Source of the DNA: Saccharofermentans sp.
GTDB taxonomy: Bacteria; Bacillota; Clostridia; Saccharofermentanales; Saccharofermentanaceae
DNA length: 64,000 nt
Assembly: GCA_024403715.1 (NCBI GenBank)
Contig: JAKSRJ010000003.1
Coordinates: 1 to 64,000, forward strand
Direction of reading: 5' to 3'
How positions within the stretch are numbered: the stretch's first letter is position 1; each line of letters starts with the position of its first letter. Of this stretch, positions 25,233 to 32,139 are shown piece after piece. The notes under the pieces are model-generated. The model was not told the origin of the DNA. It saw only the letters and a program-made list of their open reading frames with translations, and ran no database searches. The position numbers were made by a program, and so were the translations under genes.

Positions 25233-26812
25233 TGCTTTTTACCTCTCTGAAGTTTGTATTATTTATCGTAGTATTATTTGTACTCTACTACACAGTTGCA
25301 AAGCATGATCAATGGCCACTTTTGCTTGTAGCCAGCTTGGTATTCTATTACATGCAGGATTATCGATTCCTGTTATTCATTGTAATTACTGCTGTTACTG
25401 CTTATATACTTGCTATAGCTACTGAAAACTTTGCAGCTAGGCGTAAGGCATATCTTAAAGAACATAAGTCCGAGATGGACGATACAAAGAAGAAAAAGTA
25501 CAAGAATACAACTAAGCGTGTACAGGCCTTGTATCTCGCTATTGCTTTGCTTATTAATCTCGGTATACTAGCTACAACTAAATACACAAACTTCATTATT
25601 GAGAATATTAATGCTTTAAGATCTGAGCCATTATCTTTTGCAAATCTAATTGTACCTATGGGTATAAGCTTTTATACATTCCAGACCGTGTCTTACTCTA
25701 TCGATGTATCTCGTGGTACCGTAAAAGCTCAGCGTAATTTCTGGAAGTTTTTACTCTTCGTATCTTTCTTCCCACAGCTTGTTCAAGGTCCTATCAGCAG
25801 ATATGGAGACTTATCCCAGACTCTATATGAGGAGCATAAGTTTAACTATAAGGAAGTATCCTTAGGTTACATCAGAATTCTCTGGGGTTACTTTAAGAAG
25901 CTTGTTATCGCCGATAGATTAGTTGTTGCCTTGAAGGTATTGGTAAGCGACTCCGAAATGTACCAGGGTGGCTTTGTATTTATTGTAATGATGCTCTATG
26001 CAGCTCAGCTTTATTGCGACTTTACGGGTGGTATTGATATTACTATCGGTATTGCTCAGATTCTTGGAATTAAGATGGCAGAGAACTTCAATCTTCCTTA
26101 TTTTTCCAAGAATATCAAGGACTACTGGAATCGTTGGCATATCACAATGGGTTCATGGTTTACAGATTATATTTTCTATCCACTTTCTGTATCACCTACT
26201 ATTTTGAAGCTTTCTAAGTGGTCTCGTCAGCATCTAGGAAATGCTATTGGTAAGCGTATACCAGTTTATGTCGCATGCTTTTGTGTATGGCTTACAACTG
26301 GTATTTGGCATGGCGCTGCTTGGCATTTTGTAGTATGGGGTCTTATGAACTTCGCAGTTATCATGATTTCTCAGGAGTTAGAGCCACTTTACGCTAAGTT
26401 CCATGCTAAGTTTGGTCTCAAGGAAAAGGCAGGATATAAGGTGTTTGAGATTGTAAGGACATTCTTCCTTATGTCTTCTTTAAAGCTCTTTGATTGCTAT
26501 AGAGATGCTGGTCTTACATTTAAGATGTTTGCTACTATGTTCTATAAGCCTGGGTTTGGAAGTCTAGGTTCATCCGAGCTCTTAAATCTTGGACTTACAT
26601 CAAGCGATTACATTGTTGCAGGAATTGCTATCGTAATAGTGTTCCTAGTTAGCCTTTATAAAGCTTTGAAGGGAAGAGAACTTCGTGAGTTCTTATTTGA
26701 GAAGTATCCACTTTTCCTAGTAGCATGTACAGTTTTGGTCATTGTGATAGCGGTATTTGGCGCTTATGGCGTCGGTTTTGATGCTTCGCAATTTATCTAC
26801 AATCAGTTCTAA
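25232..26812 (+). CDS. MBOAT-family membrane O-acyltransferase (DltB/AlgI-like)
   Basis: A 526-residue polytopic protein with about 11 membrane segments. MBOAT signature regions are PMGISFYTFQT, FPQLVQGPI, DFTGGIDITIG, YWNRWHITMGSW and TGIWHGAAWHF, where His360 is the expected catalytic His and the WH of NRWH is the second conserved one. DltB moves D-alanyl groups from carrier-bound pantetheine to the outside; AlgI-like relatives move acetyl groups. The adjacent carrier protein favours the DltB mode. A charged soluble stretch (about residues 70-95) lies between early segments. Its product should act with the SGNH-like protein downstream. Confidence 0.92.
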   Translation: MLFTSLKFVLFIVVLFVLYYTVAKHDQWPLLLVASLVFYYMQDYRFLLFIVITAVTAYILAIATENFAARRKAYLKEHKSEMDDTKKKKYKNTTKRVQALYLAIALLINLGILATTKYTNFIIENINALRSEPLSFANLIVPMGISFYTFQTVSYSIDVSRGTVKAQRNFWKFLLFVSFFPQLVQGPISRYGDLSQTLYEEHKFNYKEVSLGYIRILWGYFKKLVIADRLVVALKVLVSDSEMYQGGFVFIVMMLYAAQLYCDFTGGIDITIGIAQILGIKMAENFNLPYFSKNIKDYWNRWHITMGSWFTDYIFYPLSVSPTILKLSKWSRQHLGNAIGKRIPVYVACFCVWLTTGIWHGAAWHFVVWGLMNFAVIMISQELEPLYAKFHAKFGLKEKAGYKVFEIVRTFFLMSSLKLFDCYRDAGLTFKMFATMFYKPGFGSLGSSELLNLGLTSSDYIVAGIAIVIVFLVSLYKALKGRELREFLFEKYPLFLVACTVLVIVIAVFGAYGVGFDASQFIYNQF

Positions 26813-26823
26813 GGAGGAATGAC

Positions 26824-28095
26824 ATGAAGAAGATTTCTGACAATGACAATGCTCCTAGAATGAGAGTTCCAGAATTAAGCATTCAATCACAATCTGTAGA
26901 ATCTAGTGATGAGAAGATTCCAGTAAATATTGAACCAGTCGAAGAACCTATAGTTAAAGAAAAAACTGTTACTGAGCTTTTGTCTTTAGTTTTCAAAAAG
27001 TTATTCACTAGCCGCAGATTTATAGCAATCTGTTGCTGGATATTGACGATAGTTTTCATTGCTTTAACTGTCTTTGGTTTATATGTAGCCCAACGCTTAG
27101 TTATGCCAAAGTATCAGCATGGTATTGTTGAAGGTTCAATGATTGAAGAGTACTACCAAAGTGGAGTTCCACATGAAGTATTATTCCTCGGAGACTGTGA
27201 GGTGTACGAGAATATTTCGACAGTTACTCTTTATGAGAACTATGGAATTTCTTCGTATATAAGAGGATCTGCTCAGCAGCTTACATGGCAATCTTATTAT
27301 TTACTCGAGGATACTCTTCGTTACGAGACTCCTGATGTTGTAATTTTTAATGTCTTGGCTTTGAAGTATGGTGAACCACAAAGTGAGTCTTATAACAGAA
27401 TGACTCTAGATGGTATGGAGTGGTCTTCTACTAAGTGGGATGCTATTAACGCTTCCATGACTGAGGGGGAGAATATGTTAGATTATATTTTCCCAATTCT
27501 TCGTTATCATTCACGCTGGAGCGAGTTAACTCAGACTGACTTTGATTGCCTATGGGAAAAGAATAGAGTTACTGTAAACGGCTATTATATGAGAGCTGAT
27601 GTTAATCCTGAAGGTGAATTTCCGCCAGCGATGCCTTTGACAGACTACCGTCTTCCAGAAGCTTCAATGGACTATCTAGCTAGAATCGCTCAGCTTTGCC
27701 GTGAGAATGATATCGAATTAGTTCTTATCAAAGCACCAACACTTTATCCTTACTGGTACGAGGAATGGGACTCTCAGGTAAGACGTTTTGCGAATACTAA
27801 TAACATTCCTTATATTAACTATATATATTTAAGGGATCAGATTGGCCTTGATATGACTGTAGATACTTATGATGCAGGCTTACATCTTAATGTAACAGGT
27901 GCAGAGAAGTGGGCAGATTATATCGGAGCATATCTTGTGCGTAATTTTGAGCTTACTGACTATCGTGAGGTTCCTGAAGTAGCAACAATATGGGATCATG
28001 ATGTTGAATTTTATAATAATTTAAGAGACGCTCAGCTTGCCGAGATTGAACAGTATGGTGAGTTAATGTCTTGGGGCGTCAACGCTATAGAGTAA
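26824..28095 (+). CDS. membrane-anchored SGNH-like protein with Cys at the nucleophile position (DltD-position)
   Basis: A 423-residue protein with a long acidic cytoplasmic start (about 1-60), one membrane segment (about 66-90) and an outside domain of SGNH-like plan. The first motif reads FLGDCEVYEN, with Cys125 where SGNH enzymes have Ser. A C-terminal DAGLH motif supplies Asp350 and His354 and is followed by LNVTGAEKWADYI. DltD-like or AlgX/PatB-like proteins take the group exported by an MBOAT and place it on the polymer. Position and topology fit that role, but the Ser-to-Cys change makes direct transfer from DltD unsafe. AAGGAGG lies six bases before the ATG. Confidence 0.82.
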   Translation: MKKISDNDNAPRMRVPELSIQSQSVESSDEKIPVNIEPVEEPIVKEKTVTELLSLVFKKLFTSRRFIAICCWILTIVFIALTVFGLYVAQRLVMPKYQHGIVEGSMIEEYYQSGVPHEVLFLGDCEVYENISTVTLYENYGISSYIRGSAQQLTWQSYYLLEDTLRYETPDVVIFNVLALKYGEPQSESYNRMTLDGMEWSSTKWDAINASMTEGENMLDYIFPILRYHSRWSELTQTDFDCLWEKNRVTVNGYYMRADVNPEGEFPPAMPLTDYRLPEASMDYLARIAQLCRENDIELVLIKAPTLYPYWYEEWDSQVRRFANTNNIPYINYIYLRDQIGLDMTVDTYDAGLHLNVTGAEKWADYIGAYLVRNFELTDYREVPEVATIWDHDVEFYNNLRDAQLAEIEQYGELMSWGVNAIE

Positions 28096-28107
28096 ATGGA
28101 GGTATTT

Positions 28108-28683
28108 ATGAAAAGAAAGATTTTAGCAGCTGTTTTGGCAGCTAGTATGTGCATGGGTATGGCTGCTTGTGCTAAGGAGGAAGAGGATACAGCTCCTGTT
28201 GTAATATCTGGTGGTGAAGCTGTAGCTACTACTGTTGCTGAAGGTGATGAGGCTGTATCTGAGGCTGAAGTATCATCATCTTCTGATGCTTACTATGTTC
28301 GTTATAACGGTATGGAGATTCACATGAATCAGCCATCTGATGAAGTGATTTCTGCATTAGGTGACGATTATTCATACTTTGAGGCGCCATCTTGTGCTTA
28401 TGAAGGTATGGATAGAATATATACATACAGCTCAATTGCTGTATATTGCTACACAATGGATGGTGTAGATTACATCTCTTCTGTACAGCTCCGCGACGAT
28501 ACAGTGGCTACTGTAGAGGGCATCAGAGTTGGTGATTCATCTGATTCTGTATACGCTACTTATGGCGAAGATGGCGTGCAGGGTACTTCAGGAGTGGAGT
28601 TCTTTAAGGGTGATTCCATCTTAGCTTTTGTATTTGAAGGCGGAAATGTTATCGGAATTACTTACACTGCTATTGTAGGATAA
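28108..28683 (+). CDS. small lipoprotein of the Dlt-like operon
   Basis: A protein of about 191 residues with a lipoprotein signal: a KRK start, a hydrophobic stretch and a lipobox-like MAAC followed by an acidic linker rich in Glu, Val and Ser (to about residue 55). The mature domain (about 60-190) is beta-rich, contains two similar blocks (GMEIHMNQPSDEVISALG and GIRVGDSSDSVYATYG) and may be related to SmpA/DUF4309-like folds, but I cannot name it. The start is ATG 28108, five bases after GGAGG (28098-28102). As the last gene of the operon it is probably an accessory outside component. Confidence 0.78.
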   Translation: MKRKILAAVLAASMCMGMAACAKEEEDTAPVVISGGEAVATTVAEGDEAVSEAEVSSSSDAYYVRYNGMEIHMNQPSDEVISALGDDYSYFEAPSCAYEGMDRIYTYSSIAVYCYTMDGVDYISSVQLRDDTVATVEGIRVGDSSDSVYATYGEDGVQGTSGVEFFKGDSILAFVFEGGNVIGITYTAIVG

Positions 28684-28745
28684 TAGAGAATTAAGCCGAA
28701 TATGCGCGATTTTTGGAGAATTAAAAACTTTTTTCGCGTAGAGTA

Positions 28746-28814
28746 TTGACTTATATAAGGCCAGCAAGTATTATACTTGAGCGCTAAAAAGAGCGCCTTA
28801 ATAAAAGATAGGAG
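28746..28814 (+). promoter_or_regulatory. promoter and short leader of rplM-rpsI
   Basis: TTGACT (28746-28751) and TATTAT (28769-28774) are 17 bases apart; TATACT at 28772-28777 is an overlapping alternative. The message would start near 28781. Its first bases GCGCT (28781-28785) can pair with AGCGC (28792-28796) around AAAAAG, giving a small 5' hairpin of the kind seen in L13 leaders. AGGAG at 28810-28814 is the ribosome binding site, ten bases before the ATG. The regulatory role is inferred. Confidence 0.6.
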
Positions 28815-28824
28815 TTAAAGTCAT

Positions 28825-29259
28825 ATGAAGACATTTGTTGCTACACCTTCAAATATCGAGAGAAAATGGCTTGTTATCGACGCTACAGGTAAGACACTTG
28901 GTCGTCTTGCTACTGAGGTTGCTAAGCTTCTCAGAGGTAAGCATAAGCCAGTTTATACACCTTTTGCTGATACAGGCGATTATGTAATCGTACTTAACGC
29001 TTCTAAGATGGTTCTTACAGGTAAGAAGCTTGATCAGAAGTACTACCGTCATCACTCTGGTTTCCCAGGTGGAATGAAGGAGACAGATTATAAGACAATG
29101 ATGGCTAAGAAGCCTGAGATGGCTTTGGAGCTCGCAGTTAAGGGTATGCTCCCTAAGAACTCCCTCGGCCGTCAGATGTTCAAGAAGCTCCACGTATACG
29201 CTGGTGCAGAGCACAATCACGCAGCTCAGCAGCCTGTTGAGTACACATTTGAGCAGTAA
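28825..29259 (+). CDS. rplM: 50S ribosomal protein L13
   Basis: A 144-residue protein with the L13 signature features: [14 protein letters not shown] at the start, [53 protein letters not shown] and [15 protein letters not shown]. It is an early-assembly protein of the large subunit that binds 23S rRNA. It is paired with rpsI in the usual order, nine bases apart. Codon use is strongly biased, as expected for a highly expressed gene. Confidence 0.98.
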   Translation: MKTFVATPSNIERKWLVIDATGKTLGRLATEVAKLLRGKHKPVYTPFADTGDYVIVLNASKMVLTGKKLDQKYYRHHSGFPGGMKETDYKTMMAKKPEMALELAVKGMLPKNSLGRQMFKKLHVYAGAEHNHAAQQPVEYTFEQ

Positions 29260-29274
29260 TTCGGAGGAATGACA

Positions 29275-29682
29275 ATGGCTAAGAAATCTAACAAAGTTTA
29301 TTTCTACGGCACAGGCCGCCGCAAGGATGCTACTGCTTGCGTTCGCCTCGTACCTGGTAACGGTAAGATCACAGTTAACGGTAAGGATATCGACGAGTAC
29401 TTCGGTCTTGATACATTGAAGCTCATCGTTCGTCAGCCACTCGTTGCTACAGAGACATCCGATAAGTTCGACGTAATTGCTAAGGCTATCGGTGGTGGTA
29501 TCTCCGGTCAGGCTGGTGCTATCCGTCACGGTATCGCTAGAGCACTCGTTGAGGCAGATGCTGATGCTTATAAGGCAACACTTAAGACAGCTGGTCTTCT
29601 CACAAGAGATGCTCGTATGAAGGAGCGTAAGAAGCCAGGTCTCAAGAAGGCTCGTAAGGCTTCCCAGTTCTCAAAGCGTTAA
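29275..29682 (+). CDS. rpsI: 30S ribosomal protein S9
   Basis: A 135-residue S9 protein. It has [15 protein letters not shown], the glycine-rich [19 protein letters not shown] and the basic C-terminal tail ending SQFSKR, which reaches the tRNA in the P site. I choose ATG 29275, seven bases after GGAGG (29263-29267); an ATG at 29269 is too close to that site. It is followed by a strong terminator. Confidence 0.98.
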   Translation: MAKKSNKVYFYGTGRRKDATACVRLVPGNGKITVNGKDIDEYFGLDTLKLIVRQPLVATETSDKFDVIAKAIGGGISGQAGAIRHGIARALVEADADAYKATLKTAGLLTRDARMKERKKPGLKKARKASQFSKR

Positions 29683-29712
29683 TCAATCGGTTATATTGGT
29701 TTACTTTTCAAG

Positions 29713-29743
29713 ACCCTGTGGTTATCCACAGGGTTTTGTTTTG
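29713..29743 (+). terminator. Rho-independent terminator after rplM-rpsI
   Basis: ACCCTGTGG (29713-29721) pairs with CCACAGGGT (29726-29734) around loop TTAT, followed by a T-rich tail TTTTGTTTTG. It isolates the ribosomal operon from the next one. Confidence 0.9.
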
Positions 29744-29745
29744 CG

Positions 29746-29775
29746 TTGGAAATTACTTAACACGTGTTTTATAAT
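29746..29775 (+). promoter_or_regulatory. promoter of the amidohydrolase-tsaE-tsaB-rimI operon
   Basis: TTGGAA (29746-29751) and TATAAT (29770-29775) are 18 bases apart. The predicted first transcribed base falls on the A of the ATG at 29782, so the first gene would be translated from a leaderless message. No Shine-Dalgarno sequence is present ahead of that ATG. Confidence 0.65.
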
Positions 29776-29781
29776 GTACCG

Positions 29782-30582
29782 ATGCAAAAGATTATTAACG
29801 CACATTGTCATATATATCCTGAGAAGGTAGCAGCTAGAGCGACTGCTGGTATTCGCGAGTTCTATGGACTTGATCGTTCATTAAATGGTATGACTGATGA
29901 TCTCATAATGGATGGCTCTAAGGTAGGTGTTACACACTATCTAGTGCACTCAGTGGCAACTAAGCCAGAGCAAGTTAATTCTATTAATGAATTTATATCT
30001 TCTGAGGTTAATTCTCATCCAGGTGTATTTACTGGATTTGGTTCTTTGCATCCTGAATCTACTGATATCGAAGAGGATATGAAGCATCTAGTTGATTTAG
30101 GCCTAAAGGGCGTTAAACTTCATCCTGATTTCCAGAATTTTTCGCTTGATGAGAAGCGAGCATGGGATATTGGAAACTTGATTAAGGAATACGATATTCC
30201 AGTTTTGCTTCACTGTGGAGATCCACGATATGAGCGCTCAAATCCAGCTCAGCTTGCTAAGTTTATTGAACATACGCCCGGACTTAAGATTATCGCAGCG
30301 CATCTAGGTGGATGGTCAAAGTGGGAAGATGCAGAACAGCTAATTGCTGGTAAGTTTGATATCTATGTCGATATGAGTTCATCACTAGCGTGGCTTACAC
30401 CAGAAGATGCTGTTAGAATAATTCGTAAGTATGGAGTTGACCACGTAATGTGGGGGTCAGATTATCCTATGTGGGAGCACGAACCTGAGATGGCGTATTT
30501 CGAGATGCTTCCGCTGACAGACGAAGAGAAGCAGGCCGTGCTATATAGCACAGCGGCAAAGCTGTTAGGAGTAAATAACTAA
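29782..30582 (+). CDS. amidohydrolase-2 family metal-dependent hydrolase
   Basis: A TIM-barrel hydrolase of about 266 residues. Metal-binding and active-site segments are INAHCHIYP (HxH), GVKLHPDFQ, VLLHCGDPR, AHLGGW and MWGSDYPMWE (Asp). The family includes decarboxylases and hydrolases of small ring or acid substrates; the substrate here is unknown. I choose ATG 29782; a longer frame from GTG 29764 lies inside the promoter's -10 region. Its stop overlaps the tsaE start by one base. Co-transcription with tRNA-modification genes appears incidental. Confidence 0.84.
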   Translation: MQKIINAHCHIYPEKVAARATAGIREFYGLDRSLNGMTDDLIMDGSKVGVTHYLVHSVATKPEQVNSINEFISSEVNSHPGVFTGFGSLHPESTDIEEDMKHLVDLGLKGVKLHPDFQNFSLDEKRAWDIGNLIKEYDIPVLLHCGDPRYERSNPAQLAKFIEHTPGLKIIAAHLGGWSKWEDAEQLIAGKFDIYVDMSSSLAWLTPEDAVRIIRKYGVDHVMWGSDYPMWEHEPEMAYFEMLPLTDEEKQAVLYSTAAKLLGVNN

Positions 30583-31013
30583 TGCCAAGCTATAAGACAA
30601 CATCTTATGAGGAGACAGAGAACATCGGCATAGAGCTAGGCAAAAATGCAAAGCCTGGTGATGTTATCGCGCTTGATGGTGACCTCGGTGCTGGTAAGAC
30701 AGTAATGACTCGCGGTATTGCCAAGGGTATGGGACTAATGGATGAGGATGTTTGCTCTCCTACGTTTACTATTGTTAACGAATATATAGATGCAGTTGAT
30801 GGCTCAAAAGCCGAAGTACCACTTTTTCATTTTGATACGTATAGACTTAGTGATAGCGAAGATTTTATTAACGCTGGCCTTGATGAGTACTTTTATCGTG
30901 GTGGAGTTTGCGTTATCGAGTGGAGTTCCGTAATCGAGGATATACTTCCTCCTAATACTATTAAAATAAGAATTACAGGCAGTGGCTTAGAGCGACTAAT
31001 TGAGGTGACATAA
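30582..31013 (+). CDS. tsaE: tRNA t6A biosynthesis ATPase TsaE
   Basis: A 143-residue P-loop ATPase. The Walker A motif is GDLGAGKTVMTRG; CSPTFTIVNEY and FHFDTYRL are typical TsaE segments, and VCVIEWS closes the nucleotide site. It drives the TsaB-TsaD complex that adds threonylcarbamoyl to A37 of ANN-reading tRNAs. It overlaps both neighbours by one base and lies next to tsaB and rimI in the standard Firmicutes order. tsaD is not in this window. Confidence 0.96.
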   Translation: MPSYKTTSYEETENIGIELGKNAKPGDVIALDGDLGAGKTVMTRGIAKGMGLMDEDVCSPTFTIVNEYIDAVDGSKAEVPLFHFDTYRLSDSEDFINAGLDEYFYRGGVCVIEWSSVIEDILPPNTIKIRITGSGLERLIEVT

Positions 31014-31702
31014 TGAGGATTCTAGTTTGCGATACATCTAACTCTACATGCTGTGCCGGAGTATATGAGGATGGCAAAGAATTGGCATACGAGATATCTT
31101 TGGAAAAGAAGACTCACTCAGAGACATTTATGCCACTTGTTATGCGCGTAGTAAAACAGGCTGGGCTTACGCTTCAGGACATCGACGTCTTAGCATCAAC
31201 TATTGGTCCAGGCTCTTATACCGGAATCCGTATTGGTTTATCTGCGGTTAAGGGTATGGCGCTAGCTTTAGGTGTTAATGTAATCCCAGTATCTTCTTTG
31301 AAGGCACTTGCTATGAGTGTTGATAGTGTAATCTCTGAACCTAAGAATACCATTTTGGTTCCTTGTTTCGATGCTCGTAATGACAGAGTATTTGGAGCTG
31401 CTTTAGCGGGTGACACTTACGAAAATTTAATCGAAGATGGCGCTTATTCTAATGAAGAATTTTCTGATTTACTTAAAAATATCGCAGATATAACTAATAA
31501 GCAGATTATAGTAATTGGAGATGGCGCTCCTGTGCTTCAGAAGGTGCTTGATTGGGCTCCTAATACACAATATGCAAATGGATGCGTAATTCTGCCTAAG
31601 GGAGTATATGGCGCATCTAATGGTACTGAAGCGATAGATGGAGCGACTATAACCGCAAGCTACTGCTCAGGAACTAGAGCGGATAAGTATTCTAATAAAT
31701 GA
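31013..31702 (+). CDS. tsaB: tRNA t6A biosynthesis protein TsaB
   Basis: A 229-residue ASKHA-fold protein. It opens with RILVCDTSNSTCCAG and has the family motif TIGPGSYTGIRIGLSAVKGMAL; VPCFDARNDRVFGA follows. It is a non-catalytic partner of TsaD in t6A synthesis. It overlaps tsaE by one base and rimI by four, showing translational coupling. Confidence 0.96.
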   Translation: MRILVCDTSNSTCCAGVYEDGKELAYEISLEKKTHSETFMPLVMRVVKQAGLTLQDIDVLASTIGPGSYTGIRIGLSAVKGMALALGVNVIPVSSLKALAMSVDSVISEPKNTILVPCFDARNDRVFGAALAGDTYENLIEDGAYSNEEFSDLLKNIADITNKQIIVIGDGAPVLQKVLDWAPNTQYANGCVILPKGVYGASNGTEAIDGATITASYCSGTRADKYSNK

Positions 31703-32139
31703 TTGTACGAGAAGCTCGCCAAGAAGAAGTTCATATTATTATGGAAATAGAGTCCAGTGGGATTAGACATCCATGGACTTATGATTTGATTGAGAGCTTA
31801 ATTACTAGCGATAAGAAGGTGGCGTTAGTTGCTGCGGATGAAGATGATATTCCACTAGGATATGTAGGCGCATCTTTTTTGTTCGAAGAAGCAGAGATTG
31901 GAAACATCTGCGTATTGCCTGAAGCTAGAGGTAAGGGTATAGGTCAGCTATTAATGATAGCCATGGATGACTTTATGAGAGCTCATGGTGTTGAGAAGAT
32001 TTTCTTAGAAGTTGAGTCTGATAATATTCCTGCAATCAGCCTTTATGAAAAAAGTAATTACTCAAAGTATAATGCCCGCAGCAATTACTACGGGCAGGGA
32101 TTAGATGCGCTTTTATACGTAAAGAATCTTAACGGTTAA
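31699..32139 (+). CDS. rimI: ribosomal protein bS18-alanine N-acetyltransferase RimI (GNAT)
   Basis: A 146-residue GNAT acetyltransferase. The acetyl-CoA-binding loop is LPEARGKGIGQLLM, with EIGNICVLP before it and FLEVESDNIPAISLYEKSNY after it, as in RimI. It acetylates the N-terminus of S18 or other proteins. It starts inside the end of tsaB and is the last gene of the operon. Its tail overlaps the convergent DUF2298 gene by 11 bases. Confidence 0.93.
   Translation: MIVREARQEEVHIIMEIESSGIRHPWTYDLIESLITSDKKVALVAADEDDIPLGYVGASFLFEEAEIGNICVLPEARGKGIGQLLMIAMDDFMRAHGVEKIFLEVESDNIPAISLYEKSNYSKYNARSNYYGQGLDALLYVKNLNG

Noticed and set aside
28849-29529. 226-residue open frame on the minus strand across rplM and rpsI
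   Set aside because: It is fully antisense to two certain ribosomal protein genes and arises from their codon bias; no ribosome binding site or family motif.
32072-32096. TGCCCG/CGGGCA hairpin near the end of rimI as a terminator
   Set aside because: It lies in the coding region, has a loop of 12 or more bases and no T tract.
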